A DNA stretch of 64,000 nucleotides. Origin: Azadirachta indica. Taxonomy: Eukaryota > Streptophyta > Magnoliopsida > Sapindales > Meliaceae. The stretch's first letter is position 1; each line of letters opens with the position of its first letter. The notes beneath the pieces were generated by a model. The model did no database searches, was not told where the DNA came from, and was given only the letters and a program-made list of their open reading frames with translations. The stretch covers positions 6,575,009 through 6,639,008 of the forward strand of contig CM040444.1 of NCBI GenBank assembly GCA_022749755.1, in the 5' to 3' direction. The position numbers were made by a program, and so were the translations under genes. This document shows positions 45,950-58,500 of this stretch, piece after piece.

Positions 45950-46940
45950 ACTTGATACAGGGTGGCAGCCACTTTTGGAAAGGAAATAGTTTGGAACAAA
46001 AGAAAAGAAAAGAGATAGAGAGAAATCTAGAGAGAGAGAGAGTGGTTTGTGCAACAAGCAAAGAGGAGTTTCTGAAGAAGAGATCTCAAAACATAGTTTT
46101 TCTCTCTTTTCTCAATTTATTTTATTGTATTGAATTTAACTACTTGTGAATATTGAAGTATGTTGTTAGTAGTTGAATTTATGATGTTTGGTTTTAAACT
46201 CTTTTTCATGATTTGCTAAATTTAATACCTAAAATAATGATTTAATATTTTGAAAACATCTATTTTTTGATATTGTGTTATTCTTGATTAATATTCTCAT
46301 GTTGCGTGTTTGTCATAAGCATCATGCGATTAATTAATTGGCTATTAATTAATTAATTCATGGACTGATAAATATTGAGAAATATTTATTATGTTTAAAT
46401 TGTGTGACAAACACCATAAATAGTACATTAAATAGAGATGTATTAATATGATTTGTGTAATAATTTAGTGATTACTACCATTCGTAATACAACTTTGTTT
46501 ATTTAATGTTTATATAAAGATATAGTAAATGCGTAAACATAGAATATATTTGATTAATCTCGAGAAAGAATGTCGAATAAGATAGAGTAATCACATTAGC
46601 AACATTGGTATTAATTTGAATAGCATAAATTGAAGGACTAGGTGTAAATAAATTGAGTTAAATCATTATCCTTAAATATTATACTCATTGGAATTTCCCT
46701 TTTATTTTTTTTACTAGTTTGTAGTTTATTTTAATTTTTCTAATTTCTTATCATGTCATAATTGGCTCTTCAAATAAATTTAGGAAAGAGCATCTTCGAT
46801 ATTTAATAGATTAATACTACTCGTGAGAATGATACTCTACTTATAATGTATTACTTATTTTGTAACAACGTATACTTGCATTGATAAATCACACATCAAG
46901 TTATGAGCGCGTGTTTTACACATTTATCAAAGAGTTCACC
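45950..46940 (+). repeat. Probable Gypsy LTR remnant
   Basis: A long non-coding block ends with a stretch typical of plant Tat-type Gypsy LTRs (CTACTCGTGAGAATGATACT) followed by ATCAAGTTATGAGCGCG, a worn version of the common ATCAAGTTTTTGGCGCCG primer-site junction. It carries (GA) runs near 46010-46040. The left boundary is uncertain. No gag or pol follows in clear form. Confidence 0.45.
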
Positions 46941-48246
46941 TATATGAATGTGAAATCGAGTCTGTTTCTATAAGAACTTAGGCAGGCATCTTTGAAACAT
47001 TCACGAATTCCAAATAGTCAGAGGGCCATGATGGTGTCAAACCACTATAAAATACTTATTGTAAGAGTTCAATGTGGTAGCTAGTCCTCTACTTATGCCA
47101 AAGGATTTTGGATCATAAAAACTGATATATGTTTTACCAAATTCCTCAAGACACGATTAGTTATTCAATGGCTAGTTCATATCTTAAAAAGTACTAGTAA
47201 ATATGTATTGAATCCTAAATATTCTTTAATATCTTATATGTATTTTGAAATAGAGGGGGATTGTTTTATACTTTATAAATACACAAAGTATTTTAGAATA
47301 TTTATGGAAGTTATTATATGAAAGTGTACAGAGAAACATGTCATAATAAAAAGGTATATGCGCCAATAAATAAAGGCTATATTTTGGCCTTATAGAGGAA
47401 AACATATAAAACACATGGAGAATGTTATTAACATAGTGTTGTTTAAGGTTCTATATTTGAGAGTATACTTTTGTAAAACGAAAAACTATTATATCTTGGA
47501 GGAAATATTGCAATTAAACCTATTTGCACCAGGATATTGTTTTAAAGAGGTAGAAATTTCCTAAAGCACTATGCATTTATGCATGCCTCGGCTTGAGAGT
47601 TTTCTGTGCTATTCTTTACATCATCAATTTAGTTAAAAATATCCAACAAACATTAGGATTGTTCATGAGATCAAATTCACTAGATTTACCCAAATCCATA
47701 TTTGATCTATCACTTGGTGAATCAAAGATTTTTCAATTTAATCTAATCCATCATAGAATGGAAAGTAATTCGAGTTGATACAAATTGAAAAGTCAACTCA
47801 TCCGATTGTCATTAATGAAATTTTATAGATTTTATGCAATAACGTAGTTAATTTTGAAACATGAGGGACAGACAGAGGTCAATATTAAATTTAAGCATGA
47901 CCTATTGAACAGATTATAAGTTAAATGAACAATTTTCAAAATATTATAATAAAATATATATTAACTATTTTAGAGGTTCAAGAGTCCCATTTCTAATAAA
48001 TTAATTTGAAATTTTGATTTTTTATTATTTCTTTGAGCAACTTTAGGGAACTTTATTAATTAAGCATAAGAGTGAGACTTAGACGGCCTACAATCAAACA
48101 TATGCCAAAAGAGCTTAAACTAATACTAGAAAAAGCATTAATAAACCATCCAATGTATGTCAATCTTGAATTCATCCGTTGCGCAACATTGATTGGATAG
48201 AAAATGTGTAAACATGGTCTGAAAATGGAAGTCGTCTAACTCATAA
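46941..48246. other. Unassigned DNA, probably retroelement debris
   Basis: No coding region longer than about 60 codons. Patches such as 47020-47180 read like worn Copia-type pol, but I cannot align them with confidence. Confidence 0.3.
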
Positions 48247-50174
48247 TCAAATAACCCAATTAAATCCTGCAAGCCCATACTGTGAACTTAATCCAAGGTG
48301 GGCCATAAGAAGGCTAATATGAGTGAGCAGCTCTCCACCTCTTCTAAGATATTGTGCATGCGCATTCCATCCACAATGACTCGCTGTATATGCCAACATT
48401 TCCACCCATACTTCACTTATCATTTTCCATTTTTTATCGTAACTCCAATCTTCCTTCCGTTCCAGTGACTGCAATTGCTTCGCAAGCAAATGACCGGGTT
48501 TGACAACTGACAGTTCTCCATGTACTTTATTTCGCACTTCTGAATCAGAGATTGCAATCTCCGGAAAAGTCTGAAGAACTAAATTTCTTCTCGACTTTAA
48601 TGGAACTTCAGTAAATAACTTCTTGACTTCCCGACGGGTTATCATATACCTTAGATCAGTAAAGCCATCCATCATCATTGTCGGACATAAAGCCATCAGA
48701 TACAGCATGTAGTCTGATAAGCATTTGCTAATTTGGCATCTTGGGTCAAGCTTATGGGGGTTCCCATCGCAGAGATTAATAAGGTCATAACGGTAATTAA
48801 GATCAGTTGCTATGTGCCAAGCAAGAATGCTACTATCAAAAGGTGCTGATGCTGTTAACCATAGAATCTCAGGATCTTGAATGCTATACTTTTCTTTAAG
48901 CACGTAATCACCTCGATGAGCAAGGAACTTTTGAGGTATTGGATTTTCCTCATCTAGATGACTTGCTTCACAGTTTCTTTTCTCCATCAGCTCTGTGAAG
49001 ATCAGTTTCTTCAGATCAACAGTCAGCTTCCCGAGTCAAATGCAGCTGAGGCTCAAGCAATTTGCCAACGCAACGGACAGCTGGAGGCAATTTGCCTCTG
49101 ATGCAAAAGTTTACAAGGTTAAACTGTCCCATGCGTTCAGACCACCTTTTGTGATTGCTCAAAAGGGAATGAGAAACAGAGGGAATGAGGTCTTTCTTTC
49201 CGTACTTGGACAACCAGAAATTTGTCCAATCAGAAAAAATATGCAGGATAAATGCGTAAAGCTCCAGAACAATAGCCACAGCCAGCAACAAGTAAGTTAT
49301 GAAGATCGCAACCAGTTGACATGCATGGATATCAATGGTGATTGAAAACGTAATCAATGTAGCAACAAACACACATAAACTAAAGCAGCGTATTAAGATC
49401 CCGAATCCAGAATGAACAACTTTCACCTTGGTGTAGAGCAAATCGTACAAGATTCCAAGCTCAACTGCTAACATATTGAAAGCATCTTCTGCTGACTTAC
49501 GCTCGAAGTATATATATGAGATTCCTTTGCTCCAGAAAATTCCAGAATTAGGCCTGAAAATAAAGCGGCAAGTATCTTAAATAAAGAAAAAGCGTGAACT
49601 ATTGGTGAGTCTTTCTCCTGGCTAACAAATTGCCAACTAGGTCCGAAACCGAAGATGATCAAGGATTCTTTGAAATTCTCTTTGCTTGAAGATCTGAGTA
49701 GCATTGTCCTCTCTCCATATTTGATACATGCAATTATAAAAATTGGAATAGCCATGAAAGTAAGGGCAGTTTTGCTCCAGAAACGGAGGAAAACGTAAAA
49801 TGCAACACCAACTTGAACAAGAAGCTCAAGAAAATGCCTGAGCCACAATTCATTGTCTTCTAAATAGTAAGCTGTGATAGTATCGGGACCGCCGAGGTGC
49901 AAGAGGAGAAATGGTGCCCAAAATGCACTGATTTCTCCTTTTGATTTTGGGGATTTCTTTTCCCCATCTCCATCGCTGGTGGCCAAGTTGCCAAGTACAA
50001 CAGTTGCCACCCATTCTGCAGACAAATAAGCTAACCAGACCAAATTCTTGCCGTGTATTTTCGTCTGGAACCAAATAGGGTGAGAAATGTCTGTAAAGAA
50101 AGGCTAGCTAAAACCAGAATCCTAATTTCCCATCCGTTCCAAAATTTTCTCACATTTTCCGGAAAAAGCTCCAT
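48247..50174 (-). pseudogene. DUF4220/DUF594 copy C, three frameshifts
   Basis: Homologous to copy B throughout, from MELFPENVRKFWNGWEIRIL (ATG at 50174) to the DUF594 end (EMLAYTASHCGWNAHAQYLR, stop at 48247). Three breaks are visible against B. A 13 nt deletion near 50040 removes the bases for VRIL after RIW. A 2 nt gain in an (AT)n run near 49510 ends one frame in a stop soon after. A 2 nt loss near 49022-49030 gives the stop after LTREADC. A further in-frame gap of about 20 residues lies after KENF. The DUF4220 motif LLHLGGPDTITAYYLEDNEL is kept. At most, N-terminal fragments could be translated. The splice acceptor used in B (TGCAG) is changed to TACCG, though an upstream TTTCAG could replace it. 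Confidence 0.9.
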
Positions 50175-50690
50175 GGCTGTCTTCTTCGAACGGTAAGAAA
50201 CTGAAAGTTCAAGGAAAATCAAAATCTTTAAATCTTTAAATTACAAAGTCACATAAAGTTAATGCCTAAACTGTAATCATTAATTCCAACTTATTACGTA
50301 TTTGTATAAAATAAATTCAACGAAAATAAACATATAGATCTAGAAATTAAAACTTACAGAAGTTTAAGTACGTACCAAGAAATTAGCAACGACAACTGGA
50401 CGTTAACAGTGAGAATTCAAACCTACCTGAAATTCTCAATACTTGTTGGCAAGTGGTATTTTAAAATGTTGTAAATTATAATTAATAAACTAGACGATCA
50501 ACATTATATATATTTTAATTAATGTAAATAAAGTTAAGGCCAATGGCCCCACTTTTCGAGCGAGGATCGATGGGAATAAAGACAAATTGATAGCCAAATT
50601 CTCTGCAACTTCTATTAACTTTTTATTGAACTAACCGCTTTTGTCAATTTAACACTCGAAATTAACACTGTAGATCTGCATTAAAAAGAA
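50175..50690 (-). other. 5' leader, intron and promoter region of DUF594 C
   Basis: Homologous to 9129-9640. Minus strand: non-coding exon ending TACTTAAACTTCT, donor GTAAGT near 50357, acceptor CTTTCAG near 50206. Downstream of 50690 the similarity to unit I stops. Confidence 0.6.
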
Positions 50691-51224
50691 GGCAGAAATA
50701 AAAATTAAATTACAAGTATTTTTTATAATATTTAAGAAAAAAATAGTATTTTTTATAGTAGTTAAGAAAAAAAATTACTTTTAGTCTGGTGTAAGTGGGT
50801 TTGAGTCTCCAATCTTTTATATCAATCTAAGAAATAGTATCAATTAAATCAACTAATACTCACTATAATTATTAATTAAATTTAAAGGTTTTATTTATTT
50901 TTAACAAAAAATAATTTAGTTTTAGTTATTTAAATATTGTAAATGTGCACATTTGATAAATTTAACACTGAAATTCGTTAGTATTCACATTAAAATAAAA
51001 CAAAATAAAATTTTAATTTAATATTTAAGATATTTTATTAAGTTTATTACATATTGATTTTAAAAATACTCTTATAAATTTTATTTATTACTTATTATAT
51101 AAAATTTTTTATTTATGAGTGATAATTAGTGTATATACATAGATATGTATATATATACATATAAACTTATAAATATAAATATATTATTTAAATTTAGATG
51201 AGACAGAAATGCTAATTTTGGTGC
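50691..51224. other. AT-rich spacer, absent from the matching place in unit I
   Basis: No gene. It is related to 53590-54110 and 26800-27310 (shared runs such as TCAACTAATACTCACTATAA), so this spacer type was duplicated several times within the ankyrin locus. Confidence 0.5.
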
Positions 51225-51330
51225 CACTAAGTGTAGCTTAGATGGTTTGGAGCATACTTATTGCTCTCATAAAATTTTGGGTTCAATTAGCAATAGAGGA
51301 TGAAGGTTTGATATTTGATAAGTGAGGTTT
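51225..51330 (+). mobile_element. Possible SINE-like, tRNA-related sequence
   Basis: TAGCTTAGATGG (51235-51246) fits a pol III A box, and GGGTTCAATTAG (51279-51290) is close to a B box at a tRNA-like spacing. In unit I only the part from the B box onward remains, because the second CACTA fragment ends there (22852). Length and tail are not clear enough for a firm call. Confidence 0.35.
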
Positions 51331-51699
51331 CTCACTTTTATCCAAAACTTTTAAAAGAAAATTTTTAATTTTGGTGGTAATTTATATGAAAATTAAGGTG
51401 TTGAAATAATCTAAAGAGAGGAATAGAAACTGAAAATAAGTGAGTGTAAACAAGTGAGCTTATCCAACAGTCATAAAATGGGGAGCAATTGTTTCTTGAT
51501 TGATGACAAAAGAATATTAATGAAACCTTTTACTTGTAGAGAATGCTGTCATAAACATACTTTTTCCTTTTCAATCAACTCCCATTTTTTTTTTTTTTTT
51601 TTTTTTGTTCTCATTACTCTACCAAATCTTGAGATTCAAACTTTGCATGGATTAAAAATTATATTTTCTTTAAAAAAAAAAAAAGAGAGAGAGAGAAGG

Positions 51700-51798
51700 A
51701 AATGGATTAGGAATCGAATATTGTGTACCTATAAAAACCAAGTGTTCTCTTAGTTCTTATTGCGATCAATCACAAAGAACCTTCTACTCTGCTATAAG
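51700..51798 (+). promoter_or_regulatory. Ankyrin promoter module 5 (matches module 2)
   Basis: TATAAAA at 51730-51736 and the conserved leader. The donor has changed from GTAAG to ATAAG. No coding exon follows. Confidence 0.6.
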
Positions 51799-51799
51799 A

Positions 51800-54200
51800 T
51801 GTCATTTTTATTTTCTCTGATTTAATTTCTCCACTCTCTAAACATATATTAAAGTCTAAATATATACTTCAGTTTAAATAACGAAAAAATTCAAGATATT
51901 TTTGAAAAATTAAATGATAGAGAGATTTTAAATTTTAATTAAATTATTGCATATGAAAATTAATTAATATTTTTAGACTTAGCTTAAAAAAATGGTAGAA
52001 TTCTCTATTCCCCTGTTTGTTGGTATAATATCCTGACAACCTCTGTTTTGTCACTAGTATCTTGAGTCTCCCCTGACATTGTTTCTGTTAATTGAAAATA
52101 TTAATTTTCAAGAGCAATTATGTATTTTCACCTGATTACATGTGATTGTAGACAAAATTTGCTTTTGTTGTCAAAATTTGAAAAAAAAAAAATAGGTGCG
52201 GCAACTTAAAATACTTTAAATCAAAATAAAATTGTAAAAATATAAAATATTTAGTAATTTAATATAACATTATTATATCAATTTAAACAGATGGATTTGT
52301 ATATGTAATGATATTCATAAGATATTTTTTTTAGTACATTATTCTTCATATGTGTTAATCAATATAAATAATATTTTTTGATATTAAATATTGAATAAAA
52401 TGTTATAAATTATTTTTTGAATATAAATTTATCTAAACCTTATTTTTTTTTTAATATGATAGTCATGAATTGAATAATCAATTTTATAATTTTCAAAATA
52501 AATAAAATAATATGGATTTGGATTTATCTCGGGGTCCTTAAGTTATATTTTAATACACATAAAACAATGGCTTTTCACTTCGTAAATAAAGCGGCTTCAT
52601 TCAACCGATAATAATCATACACATTAAATAATAAAAATAAATATGACAAATAAATATCGAAAACTTTTGACATAATTTTCAATGTCTCAAGACTATATCA
52701 AGATTCGTATTTAAAGTAAAATGTATCATGCAAATGTCAAAAACTTAAGAGTCCAATTTGCAATTTTCATTGCTTTCTTTCTTTCTGTCATTATATTTGT
52801 ATAATTGATAAATTTCTTTTCCTATTTGGGAAGCAGCTGAGAGTTCTCTTTAATTTTTCTATTTCGGAAATTAATTTCACAAGAAACCCAGAATATATTA
52901 TATAAAAAATAAATAATCGCATAAATATATTATATATTAATTAAACTTCTTTTGCTATAATTTAATTTCGGTGAGTTTTTTATTTCTCTCACAAAGTACA
53001 CAACACCAAATCTGGTCCTGTGATAGTTGAATTAAGATAAAAAATTTTTAAATTGATACAGGAAATTTAATTGTCTCTTTAGCTAAGATTGGTGAACATC
53101 AATTAAGGTCAATTTATTGGTTTATTAATTGAAAAAATGTTACTGTTAATCAATAGGCAATTATACCAGTCATTTTTATTTATATCTGTAAAGAGCAACT
53201 TTTCTTAAAATCATGAAATTGACTCTGATTTTCTATTTCTTTTATCCTGAATTCTGGCTTTGTTTAATGAATGATTATTCATATTTGAATTAAATATTTA
53301 AAAACTTAGAAGAACTTGTAATGAAAGCTATTTGTTGCGACTATTTTAAAAGAAAAAAGGTGAAATTTCTAACACCCAATTCTCGAGTTAACCAACGCGT
53401 TCTTCTTTTGTCTTAAAATATATTTTAATTAATCTCAATAAAATTAACACAAATAGTCTCAGTTTACAATACATTATTCATTATGTGTGACAATAGATCA
53501 CAATAAAGAAAAACTGACAATTATATTTCTTACAACTTTAATTTACTAACTTTTGATTAAAACCAATCACTTTTGTCAATTGAACAATTGAAATCAACAT
53601 TGTGGGTCTGTATTTATATATATATATATATATACAAATTATTAGTATTTTTTATATAATAGTTGAAAAAGAAAAAAAAATTCCTTCTAATTTTTTGTGA
53701 GTGAGGTTTGAATCTCTTATACTAATCCAAAGGATTTTATCAATTAAATTAACTAATGCTCACTATAATTATTAATTAAATTTTAGACATTTTATTTATT
53801 TTTTAACAAAGAAAATTTAGTTTTAATTATTTAAATATTGTAAATGTGCATTCTTAAATTTAGCGCTGAAATTTGTTAGTACTTACATTTGAATAAGATT
53901 AAATTAAATTTTATTGTAACATTGAAGATACTTTTATTAAGTTTATTAAGTAGAATTTTAAAAATACTCTTATAAATTTTGTTTATTCTTTATTGTATAT
54001 ATATTTTTTATCTGTAATTATATAATACATAAACATATTAATTTTCAATGTTTATAAATATCTTATAAAAAAAAATATAAATATATCATTTAAATTTAAA
54101 TGAGACATAAATGCTAATTTTGATGATAATTCATATAAAAAGGTGTTAAAATAATCTAAGAGACCAATGGAAACTTAAAACAAGTTGAGTATTAACAAGT
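51800..54200. other. Non-coding DNA between promoter modules 5 and 6
   Basis: Collinear with 25150-27400. AT-rich; includes a TA microsatellite at 53614-53633. No gene. Confidence 0.5.
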
Positions 54201-54439
54201 TGCATATCCAATTGTCATAAAATGAGGAGAAATTGTTTCTTAATTGATGACAAAAGAATATTAGAAAGCCTTTATTCTTAGAGAATGTTGGCATAAACAT
54301 ACCTTTTATTTTTCTAGCAACTCCAATTTTTTTCACTTCTTTTGTCCTCATTACTCTACCAAATTTTTAAGATTCTAAACTTACATTAATTAAAAATCAT
54401 TTTCAAAAAGAAAAAGAAAAAGAAAAAGAAAAAGAAATG

Positions 54440-54540
54440 GATTAGAAATCAAATATTGTGTAACTTAACCAAGTTCTCTCTCAGTTCTTGTTGCGATCAA
54501 TTACAAAGACAAAGGCAAGAACCTTCTACTCAGCTGTAAG
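54440..54540 (+). promoter_or_regulatory. Ankyrin promoter module 6, TATA lost (matches module 3)
   Basis: The leader and GTAAG (54536-54540) are kept; the TATA position reads TAACTTAACC. It is preceded by an (AAAGAA)n run at 54408-54436. Confidence 0.55.
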
Positions 54541-55160
54541 AAATGGATTAGGTAATTAGTTGTCGTCCCAACTGGGGTCTAAACGATGATAATGCTCATA
54601 TAACTCGAGCCCAACAAGTTCACCTCTTGTCAATTAGAAGAAAAGGAAACTCTTGACAATACCAACTAGGTACAACAACATCCATTGCTGCAATCAAATG
54701 CAAAATTTATGTAGAGAAAAAAAAGTCGAACTTTTTATAATTTACCTAAACTTGCATAGACAAAACTGTATATGGTATACTGGGGTTTTATGTCACCATA
54801 ATCCCCCGTATAAAGGGCATCTTGATTTCATTTTTTGATGTAACTACAGGAAAAATGCCCATTACCCTTTTTATTATTTGGGTTAACTACCTATTTTTCC
54901 CATAATATTTAAAAAATATCCCGTTTCTTTGCTACCAACTATAAAAAAATTTACAATTAACTTACCACTACACCACTTACACTTTCTTGTTTAAATGTTT
55001 AAATAAAATATATTTAATGTATTTATTTATGTTTTTAAAATTATCATTTTCAAATTTTATCTAAAATAATTCAAATATAATGATTAAAATTATTTTTATC
55101 ATTAATAATAATCTAACAATAAAATTAAATGAATAGAATCCAACAAATTGCTTATCTAAC
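54541..55160. other. Non-coding spacer between promoter modules 6 and 7
   Basis: Matches 27720-28330, including the 185 bp stretch shared with 62272-62460. No gene. Confidence 0.5.
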
Positions 55161-55399
55161 TGTCATAAAATGGGGAGAAATTGTTTCTTGATTGATGATA
55201 AAAGAATATTATAAAACCTTTTGTTTATAGAGAATGTTGGCATAAACATACTCTTTATTTTTCTAGCAACTCCTATTCTTTTTCTTTTTTTTTTTTTAAC
55301 TTCTTTTGTCCTTATTACTCTACCAAATTCTCATGATTCCAAACTTGCATGGATTTAAATCATTTTCCAAAAAAAAAAGAAAAAAGATAAAGAAATGGA

Positions 55400-55505
55400 C
55401 TAGCAATCGAACATTATGTATACCTATAAAAACTAAGTTCTCTAGCTCTCAACAATTGTGATCAATCACAAAGACAAAGGCAGAAACATTCTATTCGGTA
55501 GTAAG
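55400..55505 (+). promoter_or_regulatory. Promoter and leader of ANK2 (module 7)
   Basis: TATAAAA at 55425-55431, leader, and GTAAG at 55501. It lies 145 bp upstream of the ANK2 start codon. As in ANK1, the GTAAG to CAG distance is too short for an intron. Confidence 0.7.
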
Positions 55506-55575
55506 CTATCATTTTTTATTTTTTATTTCCAACATCCTCAGCAAACGATACAAAGAACAGCGGAGACTAATAATC

Positions 55576-58500
55576 ATGGAGCAGCTGCAGGCAACAACGA
55601 AACTAGATCTCAACAGGTGTGTTATATACATACATACATACATACAGACAGACATATATATTTGTATATATATTAAAGTCTAAATATATATTTCAGTTTA
55701 AATCACGAAAAATAAGTTGCTGCTAATTATTCTTTTTACATCTTATCTATTTATAATCTTTTTCATTTCTTTATCCATATAATGAGCATTTAACAGAATA
55801 TTTTACTTTACAAGAACTTTGCTACAATATATTTAAAGTATTATTACATTTTTTTAATGTAAACTTCAAATATTTTACATAATTATTGCAAAACATAAAA
55901 TTATGATATAAATTGTAAAATTAAAATTTTGAAATATCTAATGTAATAATTGATGAAAAACATGACCAAAAAGGGTTATGAAACATTAGACATATTGTAA
56001 TTCATCTAACTATTTTTGGATATGTTTATGTTTTTTGTTTATTGTATGATTCATGTGACATGCATATGAACAAGTGACATGTATGTGACTTTGTTGCATA
56101 TATAAACATTAATATGATTATTAAATTAACCATATTACAAGAACAAAATATGTCTTTACTTTATCGGGCACAGAAACATGGTTGAAAATATTAAATTACT
56201 TCTACTAAAGCACAAAACGTGCGAAATAACAAATGGAAGGCATATGCAAGAAATATGTTACGTTATAAGATATAGTCTAAAAAGCTATATGTAGATTTTT
56301 TATTTAATTAATGAATAACAAATATAATTTATACTAATATTATTCCTCTACTTGACCACGTTAGTTTTTCAAGATACACACACAAAATTTTCGACTTAAA
56401 CTTGAAGATAAAAGACTAAAAAATAGTATTTATTTAGACTATAACCCCTCATGTATTGATAATCTTCATCAACAAATTCTTATGTTGTTGGGTTTTATTG
56501 TGCAATGCAACCATTGACCACGTTTAACTTATAAAAATATAATTGTGCTCTTAATGAACGGCATATTTAAAAATATTACTATGTATTTTAAAATAAAATT
56601 AATTTTATCTTAAAATAAATAATAATATTGATTTCATAGAAATATTATTATTTTTATTTAAAATAAAATATAATTTTCAAAGTAAATAGAAGCAACTAAA
56701 ACACTTACAAATTTTTCACAACAGACTAAAGAATAGTTTGCACTTAACGATTGAATTTTTTTTTTCCCTTAATTGCCTTCAAGATTAATCCCACCCTTTG
56801 ATTTGCTCCCCTAGGTTTGATTTCTTGCTAACTCCCTCTAAGAGTTAATCAAATTTTTTATTTCAAAATTTTACTACTCTAAAGTTGGAGAAAAATGGAA
56901 ATAAAAGAAAACGATTTGACCAAAAGGAAAGAATTTTTCGGTAAAATTTTCTACACTCGTTTTATCATTTTATTAATTACATGTACCACAAGTTTTCACC
57001 TTTGATTGAATTAACTTTAACGATTACGACTAATAGATTGGAGGTTTGTAATGACTTTTGATAAAGTTGGGCGCCGAATGATAATTATCAATAAATTAAG
57101 GGACACAGTTGAAAATAACCCCATTTATTTTGCTGCCTACTTAAAGCAATATCCTTCATCTACAAAGATAACATTTTTGGATCATAATGTTCAAACAAAT
57201 TTTGAACATTAAAAATCTTCACATAGAATAATTATATAGAAGATTTGTGACATAACCCTCGTCATTTTTCTTCTGTAAAATGCTAAATAACTTGATCATT
57301 TTCTATTTTAGCTTATTGTACTCATCACTAACATGAAAGTAGTCTCTTGACAAATAAACATTGATTGCCATAGGTCTCCCAATTCATGTTACTCTCAGAT
57401 AATTAGCATTGAGATCAAGTTACGATACTCTTCACTCATCAAGACAACCTTTTTATTTTATAAATAAATAATTTATTTTGAAGGATATTCAACCTTCAGT
57501 CACTTGTTTGCAGAAACAGAGATGATACCACAGAGATGGTGGAGAGTTCAAAAGGTAATATAGAAGAAACTATTCCATTGATATTATTTAAAAATGCATG
57601 TGCATAGTATTATAATCATATACATTAATCTTGTCATATTTTCAATGTTACCGTCTATTGGTCAGCTCATTGGTCTCTATGCAAAATGATACATGAGAAT
57701 GATTGGAAAGGTGTAGAAGATTTCGTTGGAGATCATCCTGAGGCCTTGACGGCTAAGATTTTTTATCCTGAGACAATATTCCACTATATTGTTAAATTTA
57801 TTCACGATGACGTAGAAGGCGCTGCTTGCCTAATCGAAAAGCTTGCATCAACGGTCGATCCAAGAATACTTGAGCAGACAAGTTTTAGGGGAATGACAGT
57901 TCTATCTTTAAGTGCCATTCTAGGCAATACAACAGCCTCAAAAGTTTTAGTGAAATATTGCAGTAATTTGCCGAATGTACGGAGCCACAACACCTGGCTT
58001 CCGCTTCACATTGGAGCAGTTTATGGTAACAAGGATACAGTGCGTTATCTAGTACTAGTGACTGCAGAAGAGAATTTAGTTGGCAACGACGGTGCTATGC
58101 TGATTTCACTTCTGATCCGATCTAATTTATATGGTCAGTATGTTCATATCTGATCAAATTAAATCTAATTATATTGATGCAGCATGTCAATAGATCATTG
58201 AAAGTTAAGGATAAACAATATAAAAATAGGTATAGACTTGTAAGTCAACGAAAATTAGTATATGAAGGGAAGTTGAATTTCAATATTACTAAGAAAAAGA
58301 AAAGGAAATTATAGGAATCCGATGAACAATCAAAATTCTTTGTCCCGGAATTTTATTTAAAAAACAGAATTAATTATCATTTCTTTCACGTACCCAGTTA
58401 AATTTAATTATTGGCCTGTTCTGACATTTGCTCCTGCCATTTCTTCATGCATCAGATACAGCTTTAGATTTTTTGAAGCGCTACCCAGCTATGGGCCGAG

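Noticed and set aside
45797..46057. A Ser/Asn-rich protein on the minus strand
   Set aside because: It is the translation of the trinucleotide microsatellite, with no conserved part.
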